DNA of 64,000 bases, from NCBI GenBank assembly GCA_028023455.1, contig JAQFVV010006294.1, positions 3,377,001-3,441,000 on the forward strand, in the 5' to 3' direction. A model generated the notes under the pieces. It saw only the letters and a program-made list of their open reading frames with translations, made no database searches and was not told the origin of the DNA. Of the stretch, positions 12,705-25,340 are shown piece by piece. The first letter of the stretch is position 1. Each line of letters starts with the position of its first letter. The DNA is from Epiperipatus broadwayi (taxonomy: Eukaryota > Onychophora > Udeonychophora > Euonychophora > Peripatidae). The position numbers and the translations under genes were made by a program.

Positions 12705-13429
12705 AAAAATATTTTGTGCAAAATATTAACATTTATGCTAATTATTAAAATTGCTTTTCATAAACTTCATATTGTTGGCTATTTTGGGAAAATTTATTAA
12801 CATTGTTAAAGATTTCTTTCAACAATAGATAGTTAAAAGTACATAAGTTCATATAGTTTTGACTTATGAATTTATGCTACATTTATTGGTGATAAATTCT
12901 GTGATATTGCTTGTGATAAAAATATTTATAAAATTATGATTAATTTATAATGCAAAAACAAAATCTTTCCTTGGATTTGATTCCATTTTTTTCATTAAAC
13001 TATTTGTTAATTAAATCAAATTAAGTTGTAAGTTATGATATAAAAATGAGGAAACTTTGAGAATATCTATAATATATAATAGCCTTTCCATATCTGTAAT
13101 TTAATATTTGCATTTCAGAAAATTATTAACAATAAAATAAATTATACATTTCTAAAAAAGAAATTTGCAATTTTTTTTATATTTTGATATATATATATTT
13201 ACTTCACAGTTATTATGTACTATGTGTGCTTGTTAAAAATACATTACTGGGTGGAATGTTGTTATACTTCATTCTCATGGAAATATAATTTTTAAAATAC
13301 TTGTGTTTTTGTCATAGTATTTGCTGGTAATAAATAGTTAATTATGTAATTAATATATAACAGAGCAATAACTTATAATGTGATATAATACACTGTGACT
13401 TCCTTTTAAACCAAGTCAAGAATTTCTCA
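12705..13429. other. AT-rich non-coding stretch
   Basis: No recognisable feature. Confidence 0.4.
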
Positions 13430-14100
13430 GCAACTATGCCAGAGAAACCTTCCATTCCCCACTCTAAGTTTTCCCATATTCTGCTCCATCCCATTTCCAC
13501 AACATAATCTTTGTCAACTCCATGGCCTTTATATCTAAATCCCCCTTATCTTTTCCCAAACCCAGCATAAAAAACATTAATCCACTTTCTGTATAATCGC
13601 TTTTTTCATATTTATTATTCCATAACTTCATTATTTGTACCCTTTCTGTTTTCAAGCATGTACATTCAATTAACAAATGCCTAATATTTTCTATTCCTTC
13701 CTTATACAATTTATAGACTAAATCACCCATATTTTTTCATTTATATGTATATTCTCTTGTTGCTAGAGATCCTGTTTGAGCCTTAAACAATAAACTACTT
13801 TCCTTACTATTATCATATATTAACTCGCACCTAATGTTCTGTTTACTTCTATATATATTTAAACCTTTTTACTCTCCATACTAGTTCTCCACCTCCTAAC
13901 TTCCTATTTTTTATTAATGAATTACTCTTTTATCCCATTCCTTACCACTATAACACTCAGCAATCCTCCTAACACAATCATCCCATCTTTTGTACAAATG
14001 TACTGATATAAATTCTTTATCCAAATCTTTTGCATACCGCATTACCTTTCCCACCCCTCTTGTTGCCTGCCCTTTACTCTCTTTATACAATACTGCCATC
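13430..14100 (-). pseudogene. 3' end of a second LINE type (Jockey/CR1/I-like C-terminus)
   Basis: Read on the minus strand, 14099-13914 encodes VMRYAKDLDKEFISVHLYKR followed by WDDCVRRIAECY. After a frame break, 13730-13464 encodes ENIRHLLIECTCLKTERVQI followed by MKLWNN. The IRHLLIEC..L...R pattern is the C-terminal Cys/His region seen after the RT in several LINE clades, preceded by a basic region that often reads LF..RTG; here LLFKAQTG appears near 13780. Only the last part of the element remains. It differs from the RTE-like copies. The clade is inferred from this motif alone. Confidence 0.5.
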
Positions 14101-16329
14101 TAATGCAAATTTTAATAACTAATAGAAACTTTCTGACATCTATTGATTATTATAGCTTGCCTAGTGGCAATATTGAATGGAGGGAGTTGCTATTATATTA
14201 ATAGCTTGTGCAAGGAAATGATGATTATATGATGTTTTAACAGTTTTAAAATTGGTACAATTTGTTTATTTAATAATGTGATTTGCTGAGTGTGTGTTTT
14301 TACACAATCCAATTTTGATTTTAATAATAAACTGATTTAGAAATTATTCTTTCTTTTATTTGCGTTGTTATAAATTACTTACTGTTAAATATGGGTCAGG
14401 TTTTATCTTTTGAAAATATAATAATAATCCAATGGTTTATTGCTTAGGAGTTCAACTAAAGAAGAAAATAGGATCCATCTTATCATCTGTGATTTATTTT
14501 ATTGGAAATGAAAAAGTTGAGATAATCACTTAATAAAAAATTTAGGAATCAATGTTGTTGTTAGAAACATACTGTGAGAATCTGTTGATTTTGTTGTGTT
14601 TTTAAAATCCTCATCAAAATGTATCAAGTTTAGACACTGACAGAATAGACGTTTTGCTTATTTTACTCATTTTGATTGATTTTTGAAAAAGTAATTTTTA
14701 GTGTTTAATTAAAAGACAATTTTTATTTTGGTAATTTTAAAAACCTCATTAAAAATCAATTTATATTTTTAAAAAATGTAGAAAGAAGAAAGAAAAAACT
14801 ATTAAATACTTTTCCAGTAGTTTGGGGGTAATTTTCATCAAGATGTAACATTTTATTGTTAAAATTTATAATTGTATAAAATATAATTCCATTTTTTTAA
14901 TATAAAAAATGGTTTGTTTAAAGGTCTTGATATTTTTGAAAGAAAGAACCTGCAAATATGAATGATAACATGAAAACGCCCTCTATTATCTCATTATTTA
15001 TCTAAAATTAAATTTTATGATAATATTCAAATTCTGAATTGTGCACTATGATAGTATAAAGTTCATAGGAGAATGGCTTCAAGGAAGCCTACTTTATAAA
15101 CTATGCTAAGGTGCAACATCACTAATCGAAAATGAAATGCACATTACTGCTAAATGTAATACTATTTATAAATAAGTAATTTGATGTCTTTTTTTTTTTT
15201 TTTACTCTCATTTTTGTTTAAAGAAGATGTTTTGTTCAACATATATAATTTTTTTAATAATATAATCTTATTGGGTGCATTTATAGAAAAGCAGAAATAT
15301 TTTACTATGGGGTTATATACTTTTAGAAATAATAACAAAATAATTTTAAAACTAATAAAAGTTTTTAAAATGTTATATATATTTAAGAAAGTGGTAAGTA
15401 TTTTATTCATTTAAAAAAATGTATATCTAAATAAAAATAAAAGCTATAAGTGCTTACTTTTCATTTCAAATTCATTTATAAAATCAGCTTAAATTTATAC
15501 ATACATTTATTTACATTTTACTTCTTTAAACAAAAATAACTTTTACTTTTTTTTCCTACTGCACAAATGCAATTTTTTTTAAAATATAAGAGATTCCATT
15601 TGTTAATTAAAGTTGTAACTAAAATAGATTTATGTAATTCATGCATGGAATAGTTGTTTGTGTTCAATCTTTCAAATGTAAAATCTGCTCAGTATAAATA
15701 ATATTCAAGCCTATTCTGATTTGTGGATAATAATGTTGGGATATGGCATACATAGTGAAGAAAATTCCTCTGAAGTCAGTTTTGTTATGTAATACATTAT
15801 ATCTTAATTAAATATTGAGTTAATAGAGTACTTAATGCTCTCAGTGATATGCATACATACACACATAGAGAGAGAGGATGAATGAAAGGCTTATATGAGG
15901 AAGGTTTTAATGTGAAAAATACAGGCAGCTTTCTTTAAATCTATTCTGATATTTTTGTTCAAAGACTGATTTGATAGGAGATTTATCATAAATAATATTA
16001 TTTGTTTGTTTTTTAAAAAATTTAAAATATTGAAAGGTTTGAGATGCATTTATTTAAATTAAAAGTGTATTTTAATTATTGAATTTGAATAAATACTTTT
16101 TTGACAAAAACTATGTTATTTTATATTTTAAAAACTATTTTTTAAATAGTTATAATACATTAAAAATTTATTTTCCTTAAGAATGAACATGATTATATTA
16201 GCAATGTTTATTATTTGAAATGTATTATCATTAATAAAATTTAAAATAAATATAAGTGATAAAAATAATAGGTTGTCAATAACAAGTTCATACTAAATAG
16301 TCATAAGATTACAACTATGTTAGATATAT
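14101..16329. other. AT-rich non-coding stretch
   Basis: Poly-T/A runs and low-complexity sequence. The overlapping frames at 15162-15414 on both strands are composed of poly-F/K/N and are not genes. Confidence 0.4.
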
Positions 16330-16483
16330 TACACGTGTTGTCTTTAATATTTGAATACAAGCATAATTCATATAATTGGAGTTTAGATGTAATTATACAA
16401 TATTTGGACACAGACTTTCAAGCTCCTTTCAGCTATCCATTCTTTCTCATACAACGGATACATATGACCGCACACATGTGAAA

Positions 16484-16556
16484 ATGATCTCTAATATTCA
16501 TATTTTGTGCTGAACCAGAATTCATCAGTGGGTCCGATTATCACCTCCCACACATA
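16484..16556 (-). ncRNA. Degenerate hammerhead ribozyme, family A copy 1
   Basis: On the minus strand the CTGATGA box (16522-16528) is intact, but the GAAA box reads AAAA and stem II has mismatches. Predicted inactive. Confidence 0.55.
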
Positions 16557-16876
16557 TATATAATCAGTGCGCAATTTATATTAAGATAGCAAATTTTCAA
16601 ACTTCAATAGGCAGGCTTCAATCTACTCCACCCTCCAACTCTTCAGCCGTCCATGCTATTGAAAATCTGATGCTAGAACACCCAAGTGTCTTGTTGATAC
16701 CAATATTATTGTCATGCCCATGTTAACTTTAAGTAACTCTGACCTTTCATGGATGGGCAGGATACAGGCTGAATCTAATATTTGAATACATGCATAGTTT
16801 ATATACTTGAAGTTTAGATGTAATTATAAGGTATTTGAATACAGACTTACACATGATCACCCATATGTAAAAAAGG

Positions 16877-16944
16877 TAAATGATCTCAAATATTTGTATT
16901 TCATGCTGAACCAGTACTCATCAGTTGGTCCAGATCATCATCTC
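16877..16944 (-). ncRNA. Hammerhead ribozyme, family A copy 2 (core intact)
   Basis: The minus strand has CTGATGA (16918-16924), a stem II hairpin GTACTG-gtt-CAGCAT (one A/C mismatch against the family consensus) and an intact GAAA (16899-16902). A short stem III and the TTTGAGATCATTT strand that forms stem I with GATGATCTGGACCAA follow. The inner stem I is one mismatch short of the copy at 44845. Possibly weakly active. Confidence 0.6.
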
Positions 16945-17159
16945 CCACACGTATATGTAATCAGTGTTCGGTTTACATTAAGGTAGCTAATGAGTGCTCG
17001 TTCAGCACAAAATACACGTCTTTTTCATGTGTCTGTGGTCATGTGTATTGGTTGTATGAGATAGAGTGGGTAGCTGAAGGGATCTTGGAAGTCGGTTTTC
17101 AAATATCCTATAATTACATGTTGTTTTTATTGATAACATATAAGTGAGGGAAAATTTGA

Positions 17160-17520
17160 TGGTAATAAAAAAAATGTTACTAAGGAATTGGAGAAAAAAA
17201 ATGAATTAAAGTGAAAAATTGTTGATAAAAGTTATAGAGAAGAAATTGCAATTAATTGGCCATATATACTATATGAGTAATGATCAAAATTAAAAACTTC
17301 ATTTTGGTATTACATGCGTAACAAATAAAATGGGAAGACAAATTGGAAAGATCCCATAGAATGTGCATTAAAGAATGGATATGGAGCTATAGTCAGCATT
17401 CTTGTAAGTAAAAGACAAACTTGTGAGAGAGCTACCATTAGAAACATGTGGCCATGATTTCTGATAAAATGTTGGATTAGTAAAAAAAAATTTTATCGAA
17501 ATGAATGCAAAAGAGATTTT
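17160..17520 (+). pseudogene. 3' end of a third LINE (RT C-terminal region)
   Basis: Frames around 17220-17290 read IEKKLQLIGHIYYMSND, then a TNKMGRQIGKIP-like stretch near 17320-17350, then ELPLETCGHDF and MISDKMLD-like peptides to about 17480. This is the familiar R(K/Q)L.(Y/L).GH..RM.....GKRSRGRP...W order at the C-terminus of many animal LINE reverse transcriptases. Only the last 300 bases survive, with stop codons. Confidence 0.5.
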
Positions 17521-19863
17521 TTTTTTTGTTTAGTTTTAATTATTTTCTATCTTTAATTATTGATGTAATAATTTAAAACAAAAGGGAAAAGTTCAAAACA
17601 GATTATTTTTTTCAATTTAAAGAAAATTATAGATTGCTGAAATAATTTCTGGAATTTTAAAATTATACATTTATAAAAATTTTGTTATTTTATTTTAAAA
17701 AATTATTTCAATAAAATGTATTATTAATTTATTTTTATATTTTGCTTGCATAATTTCATTTATTATACTCATTAGTATTCTAATTTTATGGAATATATTC
17801 TAAAAATTAATTGAGGTGTATTGTTTTATTTATTTATTTTGGTTAATTTCTTTCTTTCTATTTTTTTTCTTTTGAGATTTTTTTTTTTAACCTGGTTTTT
17901 CTTTCATTAAAATTGGCAAGATTTTTAGCAGAAAATATCAAAGTACATGTAATGTAACTTCCAGTCCATTATAAGCTTTTAAATGATTTATTTTTATTTT
18001 TCTGTTTGTTTTTTTTTTTTAAATTAATTAATTGATTTTAAAGGGGAAAAGCAATTGATTATTTTTTTAAAAGAAGGCCTAAAACAGCTTTAAATTGATA
18101 AGGGGGTAAAAAATATAAAAAAATTATGTACATATATGCTCTTAAACATTTTAATTTCAATCTTAAAACATATTTTACATTCCCATAATTTTTTGGAATA
18201 GCTTTGTTTGCTACCATAAACCTATCTTAAATGTTTTAATAAATCTGCAATAGCTACAATGTGGTTTTGTTACATTCCAATTACAATTGCTATTTTGTAT
18301 CACTTGTAAGATATATATTTGTTTTATACATATATCATTTCAAATTTGATTTTTTAAATAAGTATTATTTATAATAAATATTAAGTTATTTGTATTAAAA
18401 AAAATTAAAAATATAAACAGAAAATGGAAATAAAATTACTTTCGCTTAACTGAATTCAGTTGACAACTATTTGTAATCGATTGATTTCTTATAATCAGTC
18501 ATTTTAATTAAATAAATTTGCTACTTATTATTGTTATCATTAGTTACAAGTTTTATTATATTTCTTTTTAAAAGCAGCTAAAAAAGTTTACAGACAACTC
18601 TAGACTGCAAATGATAGGAGATACCGCTAAAGCAGAAATGGGGGGGGTTTACATGAGATAAATTCAAATTAATTTTATTTTTGAAAAATAGAAACATACT
18701 TAGGAAAGAAGTGAATAGACCAACTGTTAAATTTAAAAAAATAATATAGAATTAAAATATTTGAAAACTGATATCAGTATTCACATAGCAGTTGTAGCCA
18801 TTGTGGATTAAATGAAGCTACAATTGTACTACTTGTAGACCTTAATTTATAAACATTTGATAAGATTTATGACATTTTTCATTTGATAGGATTTCATTTT
18901 GAATCGATTTATTTATGGGTAGATGTAACATGTATAATAATGATATGTATTTGTACAGTCCTACTAATTTCCACAAATATGATTCAATTACATCATTATT
19001 TAAAAAAACATTTTAATACATGGAATGTGGAGGTACAGTTAAATATTTACTGACTGATTGAAAGAAAACAAATGGATGCCATATTAAACTAGGTAAATAA
19101 AAGGAAAGAAATATGTGGAAAGATTTAAAAAAATAACTAGATAGAATATATAGATTGATGGATAATGAATAGATAAATATAATTAGTTATTTTTAATTTA
19201 AAAAGATGGGGAAAGGATATAAGAAATATTTGACAGATTAAATAAGCTAAATGAACAAACAATTATAATCGCTTATTAAAACATTTTGAAACTAATCTGA
19301 TTATATACAAAATACCAAATTTTCTTGTTCACTATTTCAATCTTTTCTCTAGCTTTTGCTATAAAGTTACAGGATATTAAATTTAAAATTTAATTAATGA
19401 AACTGACAAAGTACAAGTATTGAATAAATATGATATTGACTAAACATTGCCTTATTAATAAGCAAGAAGATTATTAATAAAATGCCAATTAGAAAGGAAG
19501 TTGATAGCTAAAAAACAATAATCCTATTTTAAAAATATAAAAACGGTTTCTTAAATAAACTAGATTGTACATATACACATTCATTGAACTTATTTGAATA
19601 TTAATTTTTGAACGATTTTGGATATACCATGTGCCCAGAAAATGTTTGATATAATTAAAAGGTTGTTTGTCTTTTGTCTGACAATCTACTGGATTTTTTT
19701 TTAACACTAGACTAACGATGTATTTGAAATTATCAATTCTTTTCTTTTTCAAAAAAGTTGTTTAAAAGTAAATCAAATTAGCATTCAAATACAAATAGCT
19801 TTGAAGTAATTAAAAAACAATTACTTAAACTAGTATTTTTCTGGAGGTTTGTGATGATGGTAT
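17521..19863. other. AT-rich non-coding stretch
   Basis: Poly-T/A, a poly-G run near 18640 and low-complexity sequence. No feature recognised. Confidence 0.4.
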
Positions 19864-19906
19864 TTTAGTTCTATTTATATATTGGACTATTTCCATCATC
19901 TAGTAT
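19864..19906 (-). mobile_element. Terminal stub of a Penelope-like element
   Basis: The segment ending ggactatttccatcatctag matches, in reverse complement, the PLE tail at 24200-24240 and the tail at 52642. It is cut at 19906 by the LTR-like insertion and continues at 24032. Confidence 0.6.
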
Positions 19907-22900
19907 TGTAACGGTATGAAAAATGGAGCTGCTTTAACCTAACCAAGAGATGCAGGTAGAGGGGGTTCGAACATCACCTACTCCCCCAGATTGCTACTAA
20001 GCGACTTCCCAAACCTCTCCAGAATTTCTTCTTCATGTATGCCCGGTGGTCAGGGAGAATTGAGATCCTAAAGGGGAATTTTAACAATATTGACACAGAC
20101 AAGATATTGATGAAATTAGTGAATGAAAGTTTATTGTTTAACAAAAAGAAATGACAATTTGAAGAAAAAATTACCAAACAAATGTTGCAAGTTATTTTCT
20201 TGCATTTACAGACATGGATATGTATTGATATGCATTAGAAAGATCCACTTAATATAATTAAACAATAGTACGATAATTACAGAACAATACTGGACTTAGT
20301 CAATAACTGGGTGATTTACTTTAAAGGAAGGATACAGAAAAACATAACTCTAGGGTAAAATTACAAAAAAAAAAAAAAGACAATTGATAAAAAAAAACTG
20401 GTTGTTTTATAATAGCATGTTGAAACCGCCGGAGGGCGTGATTGGTTTGTAAACAAAGATAAATATAATGTTGCCGGGTTTCTTTTTTTTTTTTTGTTGG
20501 CTTTGGTTTTTTTTTTGTTTATCGCATTTATAAAAGTAATATCAAATCAAATTTTTTAAACACAACCAAAAAAAACAAATGCATAAAAAAAATTACAAAT
20601 AAATACTTAATTTTTTTTTTGATTCTTTTCATTATTTATATTTTCAAAAGGACCAGGGGGGGGGGGGGTTCGGTCTATGTATTTTTTTTTTGTTGTTATT
20701 GTTGTTTGTCACATTTAAAAAGTACGGCGGCTATCAAATTGATTTTGGCAACCCAAAAAAAAAAAAAACATCAATTAAAAATGAATTTTAAAAAGTAGTT
20801 ACCAATTTTTTGTTTGTTTTTATTCTTCTCATTAAACCCTTATATTTTCTGTTCGGTATTGTACGAGAAAAAAAATCAACCGATTCAACTTCTTTTTTTT
20901 TTTTGGTTTGTTTTGTTTTATTTTTATAAATTATAAATAAATCTATTGTCCATTTAACGGTAACATTTACAAGCCAAAGTCCAACTTTGGGAGAGGGGGG
21001 AAAGGGGGGGTGCTTCCAATTGCTAACAGAATGGAACGCCAAAAACTTGAAGGTTGACCAAGTTTTGACGGTAATTCCCAAAAAAAACATCAATATATAT
21101 GGCAATTAAAAGCAACTTTTTGGGCTCTTCAGGAAAAAAAAAACAGCAGGCATGCAGTTCAAGCTGTTTTGTTTGATAACCCAGTTCCAGCAGTCAGAGA
21201 AGAATCCTTCTTTCTTTGACATTCGGAAAGTTTTCCTATTTCAGCCATTTGATTAATCAGCTCGCAGTTGTTCTCACACGAAATGTGACTTAGAGCATGA
21301 TTTGATAGGAATCGCACTTTTACCTACACTTGGCCCATTTTTTTTAGCAGGAAATGGGGGCTAGGAGACTCTGCTGATAATTGTTAGTAGACTTTCCTAA
21401 AATATGCAAGATAGAGGAGGTGGTCTTAATAAATATTAAAATAGTTTTGACAATTGGAATTCCAGCCACCCTCAGACAATACTGTAACCAAAAGTGAAAT
21501 ATGATCACACATCCAAAATGCTTAGTCCAAATCTGAACTGTAAGCTGATATGATAGCTTCTGCGGCAGATTGGCTAAATGTCATGTTTCTGTGCATTAGC
21601 ATAGAAATAAACACAGCAGCTGGTACCACCGTATCAACGGACTATTTCTAGGCTTACGCATTAGAAATAGAACGTTCGATAGCGGCGGAGGCCACCTAAA
21701 TGGCAGATTTCTGTGCACTATCATAGAAATAATGCCCTCCGGCTGTTTCAACACGCTATTGTAAAACAACCAAAAAACTAGTCAAATAGATTAAGGCCAT
21801 GTTCAAATATAGTCTGCATTTAAACAACAAAGTAAAGAAAATGCCCCCCTTCCCCCGTGGATAATTCTCAGACTTACTCAGTAATATTTTGAGCATATTA
21901 CAAAGTTAAGGTTTTATCTATAATGAAATTAAACATTACTGTGGTCCTTGGTGATTTAATTGTATGAGATTAGAAGCAAGTCTCAAAGGTACTAAGTTTT
22001 TTTTTATACATATGGCTAACTGAGGTCTGGATAGCACCCCCGGTTCTAACACAAGAGTTAGAGAGATGAGCCCGTTCGCCTACAGCGTGATCCGAGCTCA
22101 GGACGGAGTATATGTGCTTATTTCCAGTAGTAATATTTGAAAAAGGGTTGAGATCCACTGTATCATCAATGGCAATCTCGAAGCAGTGTTAGCCTATGAA
22201 TCAAAGATGACAGGAGCTTTGGATATGTGCCGAGACCCCCACACAAATCACCGAGTAGCACAAGATAAGAGAAAATGTGGTCAAACTGACCGTTAAACTT
22301 TAAAACCTTAGGTAAAATATAGGTATATGAAATAATATGACTCCAAAATCTTTCTCAGACTGAGAGAATATCCACTATTAGAAATAATTACTTTGCACCT
22401 TTTCTAACATTAAAATATATAAAAAGATAGGTATATTAATTAAATACTATTTAACTAGTTCACCCTTAGAGTTAATGAAGATTTAATATTTTTAATTTAC
22501 ACTTATATAACTGTAATGTACCCTCTTATATTTAATCAAATTATAAATGCTTAAGCTATATCTGTTTTAGACAAATAGATATATATATATTGGTAAAACC
22601 CAGATTGACCTTAAAAAAGTCTAAAAAATATAAGACAGGATTGGATCTTTCTTACAAAATGCATAAAATTGAACATTTTAATATATATATACCCGAATGT
22701 TATTTTTTTTATATATTTTTAAGTATGAATTAAATTGAAACATTGAATTATTTAAAAAAAAAAAACAATTGCTCTGCCTTTTCTCTCTAATATATATTTT
22801 TAAAAAAATTAAGGAAATCAATACGGCAGGAAAGAATTGGAAGGAGAAATTTTATTCAAAGAGTTTTAATAAATCTGAAATATTCCCGTATGTAGTAGTG

Positions 22901-24031
22901 GGTTGAACGAATAGAAATAAATGAAATTAGATTATTTCTCACTTCCGGTTCCTGCAATATATATATGTTTATGCCAAGCCATAAGAAAGAAATCGTGTTT
23001 CTATCTTTAAAGAAAAATATAAGTATTATACAATTCAAGTAATGAATAATGGCAATCCATTAACTAAAAAAAAAAAAGATTTACGTATATATTAATAGGA
23101 TTAAGAATTGCCTTTATGCTGGTCAAATAAAAAAAATAACAATGAAAATGTTAAAAATTCTCAGGCTATAGATATATTAACACATTATACTTATAATACA
23201 AATGACTTAAGTTTATAGTTAAGCCAATATAAAATACAAAGGGAATTAAAGTTACCAGTAACGATTTTTTTTAGATTGTGTACGTCTTTATTAGATAGCC
23301 ATGAAGACATTCTGGTCAGCAGTCTGTACTGATGGCTTACGGTGATTTCTGTCCTCGGTTATCCATTTATAGCAGCAGGAAATTGTCAGGCAAAATTATT
23401 CTGGCACATTACATTTCTTGGGTTTTCCAAGCTCCAACAGACAGAAAAACAATTGGGAGATAGAGGAAAAAGTCTTCTCAACCATTTTTCTTACAGCACC
23501 CATTTTAAGTTCTTTTCTTCTTGTCTATAGAATGCTGGTGGCTTGTGAATTTACTCAGCAAGAGGCTAAGATATTTTCTTGGTTGCAGAGAGTTCTTTCT
23601 GAAAAAGTTAATTTTATTTCTTTTCCAATAAAATATCTTTGTGCCTGATTTCAGTCCAAGCTGTAGAGCTGAACCAGGTAAAAGAGAGCTAACAATAGAA
23701 AAGTTCTCAATTTATATCTAGCTTGTTAGCCATCTTACATTCCAATCCCATTGTTCTGCTATCTTATTTTTAATTGCACTGTTTTTTAATTAATTATTCT
23801 TATCTAACTAATCTTTTTCTCTAATGAGTTCTAGAAATTTTATTTTGTTATCTAAAATAAAATCTTTTTATTTTACTTTCTAAAATTAAAAAAACATTCT
23901 GTAAATTTTACTTACTTTAAATTTAGTCTACATTCATTGTGGTTGGCCTCAGGATCTTTAGTTAAACCACAGTGAATGGCGAAGCAAACATATATATATA
24001 TTCCATGTGTATATATGTATAGCTTCAGTAT
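19903..24031. mobile_element. LTR-like element (TG...CA, 4-bp TSD) inserted in a PLE tail
   Basis: The element runs from TGTAACGG at 19907 to GCTTCA at 24027. The 4-mer GTAT precedes it (19903-19906) and follows it (24028-24031). Removing it rejoins a PLE tail exactly: left catctaGTAT, right TGAGTATA, as in the uninterrupted sister sequence at 24185-24210. TG/CA ends with a 4-base duplication are typical of Ty3/Gypsy or BEL long terminal repeats. I find no second LTR, gag or pol. It is therefore a candidate solo LTR of about 2.7 kb enlarged by the nested 1.37-kb transposon. The TGTAACG start is shared with the element at 54994. Confidence 0.55.
20392..21779. mobile_element. Non-autonomous TIR DNA transposon with 8-bp TSD
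   Basis: Terminal inverted repeats of about 38 bases (20400-20437 and 21734-21771) begin GGTTGTTTTAtAATAGC and contain GCCGGAGGGC. The 8-mer aaaaaact flanks the element on both sides (20392-20399, 21772-21779). An 8-base duplication fits hAT, P or Merlin superfamilies; the GG start is not the usual hAT CA. The interior has no transposase. It holds long poly-T and poly-G runs (14 G near 20657) and a subterminal repeat near the right end in which a tttctgtgca...atagaaat motif occurs twice (about 21586-21612 and 21705-21730). Confidence 0.75.
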
Positions 24032-24242
24032 TGAGTATAAAATGTCTTTAGAAAAATTTTAACTTTTATTTAAATTTTCAAAGTAATTCAACTATTAGTA
24101 TTAGCATACAGGCTTATACTAACCTGTGTGCTGTTATTAGCAGTTGAATGTACTTTGAAAATTTAAATAAGTTAAATTTTTCTAAAGACATTCTATACTC
24201 AATACTAGATGATGGAAATAGTCTAATATATAAATACAATTA
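24032..24242. mobile_element. Penelope-like element tails joined head to head
   Basis: 24032-24110 and 24135-24210 are inverted copies (ctttagaaaaatttt / aaatttttctaaag; tactttgaaaatttaaat on the other arm). Both match the 3' tail of the PLE at 54440-54531 (gtgtgttattactaacag, aaatggtagatgg). Only the tails of an inverted PLE dimer remain. The left tail is interrupted by the LTR-like insertion and its stub lies at 19864-19906. Confidence 0.6.
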
Positions 24243-25139
24243 CTTAATTAATTGCTTCATAAACTTTCATTCACTTTTGAATTTGAAAATTTCAAATGTC
24301 TTATGATAATCACACTATATGAAAAAGCAGTAGACAAATTAACTTATTCAGTTTTGAATTAATTATGTTTTCTGGGAACTATTGTTTTAGTGTTTTTATG
24401 TGATTCTTTAGATGTATTTTATTAATCTATTTGTTTTAAAATATATATTGTTAGCATATTTATTTTACATAAAAAAAACTTCAGAGAGATAAGAATAGAT
24501 TTTCGTGAGTTACGTTTTGATTCAAAATATATTTAGATGTAGAGTTTATAAACATATTCCTGGAACTAATATTTCCATGAATATTAATATTAATATTAAT
24601 ATTATTTTAAAGTGATTATGAAATTGAAAATTTTTGTTTATATGAATAAAATGATCTGAAATAAGAAAGAATGGATTATTGATAAATTAAAAAAAGACAT
24701 TTAACAAAAAAAAATTTGCAGATTTTTGGATAAACAAACATGTTTAAGAAGTAGTAATCTGACTGATAAAGTAGAATTAAATAAAAGATGGAAATTTATT
24801 TAAGAACATTCTCAAAGGTGCCAGATAGTAAGTTAATGAAGGAGTTAAGAAAGCTAAAAAAGCCTTTTTTTAGCAATGGTAAGATAAAATTGTTTTGAAA
24901 GGTGAGAAAAATATAAATATTGAATTGATGCATGTAATCAATAATGCTAGTAAAAAGTATTTAGAAAAATAATTATGGAAATAAAAAATTAAAAAGATAA
25001 TGTATGTTTAATATAATGTTTAGTATAATATAACAATTTGGATAGGAATCTAAAATCACAGGAATGAAGCAGTAATTAAAGAAATTGTCATCTTTGTTAA
25101 CTGATAATAATAAAAAATTCACAAAATAAGAAGTTGTAA
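24243..25139. other. AT-rich stretch, possible decayed LINE sequence toward its end
   Basis: A hexamer array (attaat)n sits at about 24580-24605. From 24700 the bases become A-rich in the manner of the LINE fragment that follows, but nothing can be translated with confidence. Confidence 0.3.
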
Positions 25140-25340
25140 AAACTTAATTCAGATTTTAAATGCCCTCAATAATTGATGAAATTCCAGTGGAAATAGTTTA
25201 TGTTATGAGATAAAATTTTTATAAGAATTAGTTGATGTTTTGAATATTATTTATAGCACTGGAGAGTGGCTTATATTTTTGTAATCAGTATCTTAATCCT
25301 TCATACATTTGAATTTTTTTATCCATAACTGGCAGTGGTG
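25140..25340 (+). pseudogene. LINE reverse-transcriptase fragment
   Basis: In broken frames 25165-25300 reads IIDEIPVEIVYVMR, then LVDVLNI-like and STGEW-like peptides. This is the (G)xDEIPAEM ... N.I..TGEWP order in the RT fingers of many LINEs. It is short, frameshifted and isolated. Confidence 0.4.

Larger units (their letters stand above)
16338..17125 (-). repeat. Hammerhead repeat family A: direct tandem units plus an inverted partial unit
   Basis: The segment starting tttgaataca at 16350 recurs from 16781, a period of 431 bases. Each unit carries, on the minus strand, a hammerhead core followed by a conserved tail. From about 16985 the sequence turns around and a plus-strand partial unit (gagtgctcgttcagcac ... 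gtagctgaagggatc) runs to about 17110. The array is therefore two direct units and one inverted partial unit. Flanks tacacgtgttgtctttaa (16330-16347) and tacatgttgtttttat (about 17124-17139) may be a decayed target-site duplication. No protein is encoded. Closest known precedent: hammerhead-bearing tandem retroelements (Sm-alpha of schistosomes, metazoan retrozymes). Confidence 0.7.

Noticed and set aside
15162-15414. Overlapping open frames on both strands
   Set aside because: Low-complexity F/L/I/K/N composition caused by AT-rich DNA.
20650-20670. Poly-G run as a regulatory G-quadruplex
   Set aside because: It lies in a transposon interior with many homopolymers; slippage is a sufficient explanation.
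23342-23648. Two overlapping 62- and 76-codon frames
   Set aside because: They lie inside the LTR-like element, overlap each other in different frames, and show no gag, protease or RT motif.
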